From positions 1 through 45,288 of the forward strand of contig NZ_ACNN01000031.1 in NCBI RefSeq assembly GCF_000174815.1: DNA of 45,288 nucleotides. The letters run 5' to 3'. Shown piece after piece: positions 1 to 7,851 of this stretch (position 1 is the first letter of the stretch; every line of letters begins with the position of its first letter). The notes beneath the pieces are model-generated. The model searched no databases. It was given only the letters and a program-made list of their open reading frames with translations, and was not told the origin of the DNA. The stretch comes from Porphyromonas endodontalis ATCC 35406. GTDB taxonomy: Bacteria > Bacteroidota > Bacteroidia > Bacteroidales > Porphyromonadaceae. Position numbers and translations under genes: made by a program.

Positions 1-126
1 AAAGATGTTGATGACAAACAAATACGGAATATCAGGATCCTGCTAAACAACAGACCTAGGAAAAGTTTGGACTTTAAATCCCCAAATGAAGTCTTAGCAC
101 TACTTTTGTCACACCGTTGCACTTGA
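1..126 (+). CDS. IS30-family transposase, C-terminal fragment (5' end outside window)
   Basis: Frame 1 is open from the first base to a TGA at 124-126 and encodes 41 residues. They include the stretch LLNNRPRKSLDFKSPNE, which matches the C-terminal end typical of IS30-family DDE transposases (N-RPRK-LG-KTP-E). The catalytic core would lie to the left of the window, so whether the gene is intact cannot be judged. The stop codon is followed directly by the presumed right end of the element (see the repeat entry), which fits the compact layout of IS30 elements. The family call rests on this motif alone. Confidence 0.8.
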   Translation, partial: KDVDDKQIRNIRILLNNRPRKSLDFKSPNEVLALLLSHRCT

Positions 127-136
127 TACTGGAATC
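113..136 (+). repeat. Putative right terminal repeat of the IS30-like element
   Basis: The sequence around the transposase stop contains GATACTGGAATCTGCA, positions 125-140. The same 16 bases recur exactly at 41221-41236 with related flanking bases, as expected for the ends of related IS copies. The left end and the target-site duplication are outside the window, so the boundary at about 140 is inferred from where the two copies diverge. Confidence 0.55.
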
Positions 137-186
137 TGCACTCCAGATAATCAGGTAAAATCCGCCGTTGTGTGCCTCTTTTGCTG

Positions 187-194
187 TATCTTTG
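187..194 (+). promoter_or_regulatory. Candidate -7 box for the PASTA-rluD-ddl operon
   Basis: TATCTTTG matches the Bacteroidota sigma-ABfr -7 consensus TAnnTTTG. It lies about 100 nt upstream of the chosen start at 294 and just inside the IS boundary, so the operon seems to keep its own promoter next to the insertion. No good -33 TTG at 19-nt spacing is visible. Confidence 0.45.
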
Positions 195-293
195 ACGCCG
201 GAAAGTACCCAAGCCTCCCATTTGTCTCATTCATTCTCAAGAGCAGATAAGGAAGCAAGGCTGTGGTACTCTACACCCCAATCGAAGAAATAT

Positions 294-992
294 ATGAATT
301 GGAGAAACTGGACATTCATTCGGAAACACCCTATAATAAGCTCTATAGTAGCTATGGTTGTCATTTCCATACTGGTACTTTTTGTCGTATTTCTGCTGAT
401 GCATCTATACACTCGGCACGGAAAAGCGGTGACCGTACCCGAGCTAAAAGGGCTATCCTTTGAGGAGGCTGTAGAGAAACTCGACGATGCCGGACTGAAC
501 TACGAAGTTGTGGACTCCAACTATGTAGAAGACATGAAACCCGGGACTGTCTTTGAGACTCTCCCCGAATCCGGTTCTCGTGTAAAGCCACGTCGTATCA
601 TCTTCCTAACCATCAATGCTTTTTATCCTCGTACAATAGCCATACCGGAGGTAGAAGGGCAATCTGCCCGTCATGCCAATGCCCTATTAGAAGGGTTAGG
701 GTTCACCAATATAGGACTTAAGCGAGTGGATGGCAAATACAACGGACTTGTGGTAGGGATCGCCAATGAAAAAGGTCAATTAATACCCCCTGGCACTAAA
801 GTTACCCTCAAGGCTCATCTTACCCTTTTGGTTACAAGCGATGCATTGAGCTTTAGTGCAGATAGCCTTGCTATAGAAGAATCTCTATTTGCTATTCCAA
901 GTGGGGATGATGATTCTGCAACCCCTCAATCGGAGATTGACACACGTGAAGTCGCCCCGATAAAAGATGACGAACCCGAAGAATGGTGGTAA
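294..992 (+). CDS. PASTA domain-containing single-pass membrane protein
   Basis: The protein has 232 residues. A short basic N-terminus (NWRNWTFIRKHP) leads into one hydrophobic segment at about residues 14-40. Two PASTA domains follow, one beginning VTVPELKGLSFEEAVEKL and the other AIPEVEGQSARHANALLE, then an acidic tail. PASTA domains bind muropeptides or mediate contacts in the cell wall; there is no kinase domain here. An in-frame start exists at 168, but the extra 42 residues have no family-like content and would overlap the promoter region, so ATG at 294 is preferred. The stop is one base before the rluD start, and the order PASTA-rluD-ddl-acyltransferase implies one envelope-related operon. 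The specific function is unknown. Confidence 0.85.
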   Translation: MNWRNWTFIRKHPIISSIVAMVVISILVLFVVFLLMHLYTRHGKAVTVPELKGLSFEEAVEKLDDAGLNYEVVDSNYVEDMKPGTVFETLPESGSRVKPRRIIFLTINAFYPRTIAIPEVEGQSARHANALLEGLGFTNIGLKRVDGKYNGLVVGIANEKGQLIPPGTKVTLKAHLTLLVTSDALSFSADSLAIEESLFAIPSGDDDSATPQSEIDTREVAPIKDDEPEEWW

Positions 993-993
993 C

Positions 994-2073
994 ATGGCTT
1001 TGAATTGGGAGAATGAAGAGGAGGACCTAGATACCCTCTCACCTCTTGACGAAGAGGGCGATGAGGAAGGGGGGGCTCTCTACGAACATTTTCGCATCGT
1101 TGTGGATAAGGGACAAACGCCCCTCCGTATCGATAAATTCCTAGTCGACAAGTTAGAGCACAGCTCCCGGCATCGCATCCAGCTTGCGGCAGAGGCAGGT
1201 TATCTCTTTGTGGGAGAGACGCCCATCAAAAGCAACTACAAGGTACGCCCTGGGGATGTTATTACCCTGCGACTTGCTCGCCCTCCACACGAGCGAGGCA
1301 TCGTTGCCGAAGATATCCCTCTAGAGGTTGTTTACGAAGATAATGACCTACTTGTAGTAAATAAACCGGCGGGCATGGTAGTACACCCCGGCAACGGCAA
1401 CTATACGGGCACCCTAGTAAATGCCTTGGCTTACTACTTCCGAGACGATCCTAAATACGATGCAAACGACCCCAATGTTGGGCTTGTACATCGTATCGAT
1501 AAAGACACAAGCGGACTTCTTGTTGTAGCGAAGCGACCCGAGGCAAAGACAGCCCTAGGAAAGCAGTTTTTCGAAAAGACCTCGGAGCGGAGCTACCGAG
1601 CTCTTGTATGGGGAGCCTTCAAAGAAAGCGAAGGAAGAATAGAGGGCAATATCGGTAGAGATCCGCGAGACAGGACGCGTATGAGCGTTTTCCCTCCCAA
1701 TAGCGATGAGGGGAAAAATGCCATTACACACTATCGGGTACTTGAGACTTTTGCCTTCGTATCCTACATTGAGTGCCGGCTAGAGACAGGGAGAACCCAC
1801 CAAATCCGTGCCCATATGAAGAGCATCAACCACCCACTCTTTGGGGACGAAAAATATGGAGGTAGCGAGATACTCCGAGGGCGCCCCTCTAGTAGCTACT
1901 TGTCGTTTGCGCGCCATATGCTCGAGCTCTGCCCCAGACAAGCCCTCCACGCACGTACATTGGGTTTTACCCACCCCTTAACCGGAGAGTTTATGCGCTT
2001 CGAAGCCCCGATCCCTCGAGACATGGAGCAACTCATCTCGGAGTGGAGAGATTATGCTCTTTCCCTTTTATAA
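994..2073 (+). CDS. rluD: RluA/RluD-family 23S rRNA pseudouridine synthase
   Basis: It isomerises uridines in large-subunit rRNA; RluD acts on helix 69. An acidic N-terminal extension of about 30 residues precedes an S4 RNA-binding domain (RIDKFLVDKLEHSSRHRIQ). The catalytic domain carries the family motif HRIDKDTSGLLVVAK, with the nucleophilic Asp at residue 169. GRTHQIRAHM is the other signature near the C-terminus. The length, 359 residues, is normal for the family. ATG at 994 was chosen because the PASTA stop is at 990-992; an alternative ATG at 967 would add nine residues and overlap the upstream gene. RluD rather than RluA/RluC is inferred from the S4 domain and general similarity. Confidence 0.9.
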   Translation: MALNWENEEEDLDTLSPLDEEGDEEGGALYEHFRIVVDKGQTPLRIDKFLVDKLEHSSRHRIQLAAEAGYLFVGETPIKSNYKVRPGDVITLRLARPPHERGIVAEDIPLEVVYEDNDLLVVNKPAGMVVHPGNGNYTGTLVNALAYYFRDDPKYDANDPNVGLVHRIDKDTSGLLVVAKRPEAKTALGKQFFEKTSERSYRALVWGAFKESEGRIEGNIGRDPRDRTRMSVFPPNSDEGKNAITHYRVLETFAFVSYIECRLETGRTHQIRAHMKSINHPLFGDEKYGGSEILRGRPSSSYLSFARHMLELCPRQALHARTLGFTHPLTGEFMRFEAPIPRDMEQLISEWRDYALSLL

Positions 2074-2115
2074 ATATCAAACTTACCCCTATCCCACTTA
2101 TATAGTGTAGTGTAT

Positions 2116-3108
2116 ATGAAGACCCAAAAACCACGTATAGCCATTGTTGCCGGTGGGTACTCCGGAGAGCGGGAGGTATCGCTCCGTAGTGCAGCCACCA
2201 TTATAAAAGATATAGATCGTACCCTCTTCTCTCCCTACCTCGTTCGCCTATCCCGAGATCTCTGGGAAGTGCAAGTGGAGGATACTTGGCTACCCATAGA
2301 CCGCAACCATTTTTCCTTCTCCATGGGGGATAAAGAGTGCCGTTTCGATTACGCTTTCATTACCATACATGGGACTCCCGGCGAGAATGGGTTACTGCAA
2401 GGGTACTTCGATATGCTCGAGATTCCCTACAATACGGGGGGAGTTTTGTGCGAATCTCTCACCTTTGACAAATTCACCTGCAACCACTATCTCTCTGCCT
2501 TTGGTATTCGCATAGCTGCCTCCGAGAGATTATTCTCAGACATTCCCTACCAAGTAGAAGAGGTAGCCAAGCGCATCCCTCTACCCGTATTTGTAAAGCC
2601 CAACGCCGGGGGGTCTAGCATAGCTACAACCAAAGTAACCTCTATGGACCAACTTGCCGTGGCTATACAAAAAGCCTTCGAAGAAGCTCCGGAGGTACTT
2701 GTAGAACGACTGATCGAAGGTACAGAAGTGACGTCCGGTTGCTACATTGTAAACAACACACCCCATCCTCTCCCCCTTACAGAAGTGGTAATAAAGAAAG
2801 GAGAGTTCTTCGACTTCGATGCCAAATATCACGGCAATAGTGATGAGATTACACCTGCACGTATCTCAGAAAAGCTTACCCAAGAACTGCAAGAGCTTAC
2901 CTCACGCATTGCCCTTCTATTGCACGCCCAAGGGATTATCCGTGTAGATTATATTATCGAAGCCGACGGTAAGCCCACCCTACTAGAAGTCAATACTACT
3001 CCCGGCATGACCGAAGCGAGCTTTATCCCCCAAGAGATACGAGCTGCCGGGCTTGAGCTATCCCACATATTTACAGCAATTATAAACGACAAACTACACC
3101 TCCTATGA
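2116..3108 (+). CDS. ddl: D-alanine--D-alanine ligase
   Basis: This cytoplasmic ATP-grasp enzyme joins two D-Ala residues for peptidoglycan precursors. The N-terminal domain has IVAGGYSGEREVSLRSA. HGTPGENGLLQGYFDML is the conserved substrate-domain motif, FVKPNAGGSSIATTKV is the ATP-grasp loop, and EVNTTPGMTEASFIP is the metal-binding and C-terminal signature. It has 330 residues, the normal size. ATG at 2116 is preferred to the GTG two codons upstream. The end overlaps the next start by ATGA (3105-3108), indicating translational coupling with the acyltransferase. Confidence 0.95.
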   Translation: MKTQKPRIAIVAGGYSGEREVSLRSAATIIKDIDRTLFSPYLVRLSRDLWEVQVEDTWLPIDRNHFSFSMGDKECRFDYAFITIHGTPGENGLLQGYFDMLEIPYNTGGVLCESLTFDKFTCNHYLSAFGIRIAASERLFSDIPYQVEEVAKRIPLPVFVKPNAGGSSIATTKVTSMDQLAVAIQKAFEEAPEVLVERLIEGTEVTSGCYIVNNTPHPLPLTEVVIKKGEFFDFDAKYHGNSDEITPARISEKLTQELQELTSRIALLLHAQGIIRVDYIIEADGKPTLLEVNTTPGMTEASFIPQEIRAAGLELSHIFTAIINDKLHLL

Positions 3109-4277
3109 CCTCAACCGCCTCAACCGAAATATGGAGGGATATTCGTCCCTATCTCGATAGTGAAGTACACGATGCCGTAGAGCAACTATTGGCCGATCAA
3201 GAGTTTTGCTCCCTACTCGATCAGGTCCTCCCAAACCAGGCCGAGGCTCTAAAACAGGGTATGCTAAAATCCCAAACGATACGGGAGATAAAACTGGCAT
3301 TCGGCTACAATATCATTCGTTATATCCTGCAAAAAACGGCATTTAGCTGCGATCTATCGGGCACTTCTCGCCTCGGAGGAGATACTCCGGCCACCTTTGT
3401 GAGTAACCACCGAGATATTATTTTAGATACCGGGATACTCAATGTACTACTAGCCGATAAGGGGTATCGCCTCCCCCGTATTGCCATTGGTGACAACCTC
3501 TTTGCTCGCCCTTGGATTAAAGAAGTGGTAAGGCTGATGGATAGCGTAACCGTAAAACGCGCCGAATCGCCCCGCGACTTCCTTGCTTCCTCTCAGGCGC
3601 TCTCGGCCTATATCCTCCACAGTATTACCCAAGACAAAGCCTCATTGTGGATTGCCCAACGCGAGGGGCGTGCAAAAGATAGCAACGATCGCACCCAACC
3701 TGCACTACTCAAAATGCTTGCCATCGCAGGAGAGGGGTCAATTATAGATAGACTGGTAAACATAAACACTGTACCCGTAAGCATTAGCTACGAATACGAC
3801 CCCTGTGACTACCTCAAGGCGATGGAGCTACTTGCTCGCCAGCAAAATGGCGAATACCACAAGTCGCCCGGTGAGGATGTACTGAACATGCGCGAAGGGC
3901 TTATGGGCAAAAAGGGGCGTATACATGTTACTATTGGCACACCGCTTCGGGAGCTAATCTCCGGGGTAGAACTACCCAAAAGCCCCAAAGATCAATTGCT
4001 TCTTGCTGCCGAACTTATAGATCGTGAGATACACCGCCACTACCGATTATATCCGGCTAATTACATCGCAGATGATCTCCTGAGGGGCTCTACGCACCAC
4101 CATACGGCGGGGCATTACAGCAGTAAGGAGCAAGGAGAATTTGAACGATACATAGGGACTCAACTAGACAAGTGCCCTACCCCCCAAGAAGCGCGCCCCC
4201 ACCTGCGCCAACAGATGCTACTCATGTATGCCAATCCATTACGCAACCATTTGCTCGCTATAAAAGGTGGAGAATGA
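3105..4277 (+). CDS. Glycerolipid acyltransferase-like protein (PlsB/PlsC superfamily)
   Basis: A protein of 390 residues with the acyltransferase block FVSNHRDIILD (His102), a variant of the usual HX4D motif, and a downstream block IAQREGRAKDSNDRTQ that corresponds to the EGxRS-type glycerol-phosphate-binding motif. This combination fits the glycerol-3-phosphate or lysophosphatidate acyltransferases found in many Bacteroidota. No membrane segment is obvious. It follows ddl with an ATGA overlap, so it is probably co-expressed with cell-wall synthesis. Substrate and position specificity cannot be read from the sequence. Confidence 0.75.
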   Translation: MTSTASTEIWRDIRPYLDSEVHDAVEQLLADQEFCSLLDQVLPNQAEALKQGMLKSQTIREIKLAFGYNIIRYILQKTAFSCDLSGTSRLGGDTPATFVSNHRDIILDTGILNVLLADKGYRLPRIAIGDNLFARPWIKEVVRLMDSVTVKRAESPRDFLASSQALSAYILHSITQDKASLWIAQREGRAKDSNDRTQPALLKMLAIAGEGSIIDRLVNINTVPVSISYEYDPCDYLKAMELLARQQNGEYHKSPGEDVLNMREGLMGKKGRIHVTIGTPLRELISGVELPKSPKDQLLLAAELIDREIHRHYRLYPANYIADDLLRGSTHHHTAGHYSSKEQGEFERYIGTQLDKCPTPQEARPHLRQQMLLMYANPLRNHLLAIKGGE

Positions 4278-4299
4278 CCTCTAATAAATAGCAAAAAAT

Positions 4300-4307
4300 T
4301 ACCTTTG
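4300..4307 (+). promoter_or_regulatory. -7 box TACCTTTG upstream of tdh
   Basis: TACCTTTG, followed by CAG, lies 32 nt upstream of the tdh start and directly after the acyltransferase stop. It matches TAnnTTTG. Upstream is A/T-rich with no clear TTG at 19 nt. Confidence 0.55.
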
Positions 4308-4338
4308 CAGAAGATATATAGTTAACCATTTAGGAGTA

Positions 4339-5295
4339 ATGAAGAATATACTCATCATCGGCTCAACAGGGCAAATTGGCTCGGAGCTCACTATGAAGTT
4401 GAGGGAGACCTACCCCTCCGGAAATGTAATTGCAGGCTATATCCCGGGTGCAGAGCCCAAGGGTGTATTGGCAGAATCCGGTCCTGCCGAAGTGGTGGAC
4501 ATTACCAACGCCCAGCAGATTAGCGAGGTGGTAGATAAGTACCATGTGGATACGATTTACAACCTAGCAGCCCTACTGAGTGCAGTAGCAGAGGCAAAAC
4601 CTCAACTTGCATGGCATATCGGACTTGGAGGTCTCTTCAATGTACTTGAGATTGCTCGTGAAAAAGGATGTGCCGTATTTACTCCTAGCTCTATCGGAGC
4701 TTTTGGTAATGATACCCCCAAAGACAAGACACCCCAAGATACCCTACAACGCCCCAAGACGATGTACGGGGTGACCAAAGTAGCCGGTGAGCTTCTTAGC
4801 GACTACTACTTCAAGCGCTTCGGTGTAGATACTCGCTCGGTGCGCTTCCCCGGCCTTATCTCCAACGTTACTCTCCCCGGAGGTGGTACAACGGATTACG
4901 CTGTAGATATCTACTACGCTGCCGTAAAAGAGGGTAAGTTTGTCTGCCCCATAAAAGAGGGAACTTACATGGATATGATGTATATGCCCGATGCCCTCCG
5001 TGCTGCCATCGAGCTAATGGAAGCCGATCCTACGCGCCTCGTTCATCGCAATTCTTTCAATATTGCCTCTATGAGTTTCGAGCCTAGCCAGATCGCAGCT
5101 GCCGTAAAGCGTCAGATCCCGAACTTCGAGATGACCTACGATGTAGACCCTCTCCGCCAAGGCATCGCAGAGTCGTGGCCCAACTCACTTGACGATACTT
5201 GCGCTCGCCAAGAGTGGGATTGGAAACCCCAATTCGATATTGACTCAATGAGCGAAGACATGGTACGCATCCTAAAAGCACGCTACAACAAATAA
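4339..5295 (+). CDS. tdh: L-threonine 3-dehydrogenase, SDR/epimerase type
   Basis: A 318-residue extended short-chain dehydrogenase. The N-terminal Rossmann motif is ILIIGSTGQIGSEL and the catalytic Tyr/Lys pair is in MYGVTKVAGELL. The blocks NLAALLSAVAEAKPQLAW and GTYMDMMYMPDALRAAIEL resemble the NAD-dependent threonine dehydrogenases related to UDP-galactose epimerase, not the zinc-dependent Tdh. It would oxidise L-threonine to 2-amino-3-ketobutyrate. It appears monocistronic, with a -7 box upstream and a terminator-containing gap downstream. A related sugar-nucleotide epimerase is possible, but the TYMDMMY segment favours Tdh. Confidence 0.83.
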   Translation: MKNILIIGSTGQIGSELTMKLRETYPSGNVIAGYIPGAEPKGVLAESGPAEVVDITNAQQISEVVDKYHVDTIYNLAALLSAVAEAKPQLAWHIGLGGLFNVLEIAREKGCAVFTPSSIGAFGNDTPKDKTPQDTLQRPKTMYGVTKVAGELLSDYYFKRFGVDTRSVRFPGLISNVTLPGGGTTDYAVDIYYAAVKEGKFVCPIKEGTYMDMMYMPDALRAAIELMEADPTRLVHRNSFNIASMSFEPSQIAAAVKRQIPNFEMTYDVDPLRQGIAESWPNSLDDTCARQEWDWKPQFDIDSMSEDMVRILKARYNK

Positions 5296-5390
5296 TTTCC
5301 TGCCCAGAATCAAATAGAATTCCACCTAGACTCTAGCGAAAAACTAACCGGATTCGGATAGAATTCTAGTCAGATTCGGATTCATTATAG

Positions 5391-5426
5391 GGGAGCACAC
5401 TCATACGTAGTGTAGCTCCCTTTTTT
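5391..5426 (+). terminator. Rho-independent terminator after tdh
   Basis: GGGAGCACAC pairs with GTGTAGCTCCC (5410-5420, one bulged A) and is followed by six T residues. It lies about 95 nt after the tdh stop. The 5296-5603 gap otherwise holds short repeats of GATTCGGAT and TAGAATTC and the engB promoter. Confidence 0.75.
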
Positions 5427-5526
5427 GTCTCCATAGATAGCTCTCGTTTAACGAGGAGATTAGTTATTCCTACGAAAGCCCCAGGGTTCTCGTAGAGAGA
5501 GAGGCGATCAATTAGTAGAAAGAGAC

Positions 5527-5534
5527 TACCTTTG
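5527..5534 (+). promoter_or_regulatory. -7 box TACCTTTG upstream of engB
   Basis: TACCTTTG followed by CAGG, about 70 nt upstream of the engB ATG. It matches the Bacteroidota -7 consensus and is nearly identical to the boxes before tdh, prfB and the TonB receptor gene. Confidence 0.55.
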
Positions 5535-5603
5535 CAGGTGACTTCCTCCCTCAAAAGGAGGTATTTAACTTGTGTCATTTAACAAACACAACAGCTAAGG
5601 CTC

Positions 5604-6200
5604 ATGATAATAAAGACTGCCGAATTTGTCAAAAGTAGTGCTCAATTGGATCAATGCCCCGAGAGTAAACTACCGGAATATGCCTTCATCGGACGCTCTA
5701 ATGTGGGTAAATCTTCCCTTATCAATATGCTTACGGGGCACACAAAGCTGGCAATGACAAGTTCAAAACCAGGCAAAACCCAACTCATCAACCATTTCTT
5801 GATCAATAAAGATTGGCATCTTGTAGACCTCCCGGGCTATGGTTATGCCGCTCGCAATAAGGAGCAACGCCTTGCCTTTCGCCGTATGATTGAGGGATAT
5901 ATCTTGGGACGTAAGCAACTTATCAACCTATTTATATTGGTTGATAGCCGTCTGGAACCACAAAAAATAGACCTAGAGTTTATCCAGCAGATGGGTGAAG
6001 CCGGGGTACCTCTCTCTATTGTCATGACAAAAATCGATAAGCTCTCTCGCCCCAAATTGCAAGAGTCTATAAAGCGATACCAAGAGACATTGTCTGAGGA
6101 GTGGGACGAACTTCCCCCCTTCTTTTACACCTCATCAGAAAAAGCGACAGGGAGAGAAGAATTACTACAATACATCGAAACTATCAATCATTCACTATGA
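5604..6200 (+). CDS. engB: Ribosome biogenesis GTPase EngB (YsxC/YihA)
   Basis: A small GTPase of 198 residues needed for large ribosomal subunit assembly. All G motifs are visible: the P-loop [14 protein letters not shown], the switch region [14 protein letters not shown]3 in [10 protein letters not shown], and G4 in TKIDK. The length is typical for EngB. The last codons overlap the galE start by ATGA (6197-6200), so galE is probably translationally coupled. Its promoter is the TACCTTTG box at 5527. Confidence 0.95.
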   Translation: MIIKTAEFVKSSAQLDQCPESKLPEYAFIGRSNVGKSSLINMLTGHTKLAMTSSKPGKTQLINHFLINKDWHLVDLPGYGYAARNKEQRLAFRRMIEGYILGRKQLINLFILVDSRLEPQKIDLEFIQQMGEAGVPLSIVMTKIDKLSRPKLQESIKRYQETLSEEWDELPPFFYTSSEKATGREELLQYIETINHSL

Positions 6201-7222
6201 AAGGAACCATTCTCGTAACGGGAGGAACAGGCTATATTGGCTCCCACACAACGGTAGAACTCATCTCGGCAGGCTACAAGGTAGTAGTAGTAGACAACCT
6301 AAGCAACTCTCGTCGTGAGGTGCTCGATGGGGTTGAAGCCATCACGGGCAAACGCCCCGAGTTTTATGCAATTGACTGCTGCGACCAAGGGGCCTTGCGC
6401 CAAGTCTTTAGGGAGCACCCCATAGATGCCGTTATCCACTTTGCAGCGAGCAAGGCTGTAGGGGAGTCAGTACAAAAACCCCTACTCTACTACCGCAATA
6501 ATATCCTCTCGCTCATCACCCTGCTGGAGTGCATGCAAGAGTTTGCAACCAAAGCTCTTGTTTTTTCTTCGAGTTGCACGGTGTATGGGCAGCCCGATGT
6601 GCTCCCCGTAAGTGAAGATGCCCCTATCCTTCCTGCAACTTCGCCTTATGGAAATACCAAGCAGATTAACGAAGAAATTATTCGGGATACCATCCTATCA
6701 GGAGCAGATTTTCGAGCTACCTTGCTACGTTACTTTAACCCAATCGGAGCCCATCCCTCAGCTCTTATCGGAGAAGAACCCAACGGAGTTCCTCAAAATC
6801 TTATTCCCTATCTAACGCAAACGGCGGCAGGCATCCGTGAAGTACTCAGTGTATTTGGCACTGACTATAATACCCCCGATGGTAGTTGCATTCGAGACTA
6901 CATCAATGTTGTAGACTTGGCAAAAGCCCACATTGCAGCTCTAGACCGGATGCTACAAGCGAAGGAAGCCCCTCAGCTTGATATGTTCAATATCGGTACC
7001 GGCAGAGGGGTAAGTGTAATCGAACTCATAGAAAAATTTGAGACCGCCACAGGCGTAAAGGTTCCTCATCGGTATGTGGATAGGCGAGAAGGCGATATAG
7101 AAGCCATTTGGGCGGAAGCTAGAAAATCTAACGAGGTGCTCGGTTGGCACGCAGAGAAGAGCCTAGAAGAAACCCTCCGTTCGGCATGGGATTGGCAATG
7201 TGCCCTTGCTAAGCGTGGCTGA
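6197..7222 (+). CDS. galE: UDP-glucose 4-epimerase
   Basis: Interconverts UDP-glucose and UDP-galactose for capsule, LPS or galactose metabolism. The 341-residue protein starts [17 protein letters not shown], the NAD-binding Rossmann motif. SSSCTVYG carries the catalytic Ser/Thr, and SPYGNTK provides the YxxxK pair. [18 protein letters not shown] and [18 protein letters not shown] are GalE signatures. The start at 6197 gives a normal N-terminus; a longer frame extending back to 6101 lies inside engB and is not used. A terminator follows at 7317. Confidence 0.95.
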   Translation: MKGTILVTGGTGYIGSHTTVELISAGYKVVVVDNLSNSRREVLDGVEAITGKRPEFYAIDCCDQGALRQVFREHPIDAVIHFAASKAVGESVQKPLLYYRNNILSLITLLECMQEFATKALVFSSSCTVYGQPDVLPVSEDAPILPATSPYGNTKQINEEIIRDTILSGADFRATLLRYFNPIGAHPSALIGEEPNGVPQNLIPYLTQTAAGIREVLSVFGTDYNTPDGSCIRDYINVVDLAKAHIAALDRMLQAKEAPQLDMFNIGTGRGVSVIELIEKFETATGVKVPHRYVDRREGDIEAIWAEARKSNEVLGWHAEKSLEETLRSAWDWQCALAKRG

Positions 7223-7316
7223 AATGCACGCCCACCTACCCATATTGCCCTCTCAATGGTTGCAAAGGGGATAGATAATCACTAGACTACAAAGAAGCCT
7301 ATAATCCAAAACCAAA

Positions 7317-7350
7317 AGAGCTTGCCCACAATACGGGGCAGGCTCTTTTT
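7317..7350 (+). terminator. Rho-independent terminator after galE
   Basis: AGAGCTTGCCC pairs with GGGCAGGCTCT (one G-U pair, 8-9 nt loop) and is followed by five T residues. The rest of the 7351-7851 gap holds no convincing gene, only the promoter at 7641-7670 and a leader of about 175 nt. Confidence 0.85.
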
Positions 7351-7640
7351 CTATTTTCTCTCCTGAGACGCTCTACTATTTCTGTTCGTACTCCCTGCCC
7401 TTTCGCCTTATAAGAGGAACTTTTATCCGCTGGAGCCACGAAGCAAGTGTATCTGTTTTTCTCTAATGGAAGACTCTCTTCATCGCTCAAAGGCAGCCTT
7501 TTTCCCTCAAGAAGCAATTGTTGATCCACTCCAAGAACACCTAGACTGCTGAATACAACTAAAAGAGATTTTTGAAGATTATCGCACAACTCTCTCCTCC
7601 TCCCATTCGAGTAAAAAATAAAAATTTACTTACCACTACA

Positions 7641-7670
7641 TTGTCATATCAGCAATAATATATACATTTG
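7641..7670 (+). promoter_or_regulatory. Promoter of the first BspA-like gene (TTG-N19-TACATTTG)
   Basis: A -33 TTG (7641-7643) and a -7 box TACATTTG (7663-7670) are separated by exactly 19 nt, the classical Bacteroidota spacing. Transcription would begin near 7677, leaving a leader of about 175 nt before the ATG at 7852. The -33 region reads TTGTCAT, as in the promoter at 10169. Confidence 0.65.
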
Positions 7671-7851
7671 TCTCGCAACATCATACAAACACTTTCTAAA
7701 TGACAGGACACTACTCCGCAAAACAGAAAATTATTTCACTAGATTATCAAAAGAATAATTCATTTCTCCTCCTCTTCTCTTAGCGAGAACTGCAGCGATT
7801 TTGCTCGTACAATGCTTATTCCTTTTATTCACTAATAAATCCTATTCTCTT

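Noticed and set aside
5310-5385. Short repeats GATTCGGAT and TAGAATTC in the tdh-engB gap
   Set aside because: Only two copies each, under 10 bases, with no pattern beyond A/T-rich spacer; not a CRISPR or element.
7299-7589. Minus-strand frame of 96 codons in the galE-BspA gap
   Set aside because: It would need a TTG start, runs through the galE terminator, and its sequence resembles no protein family.
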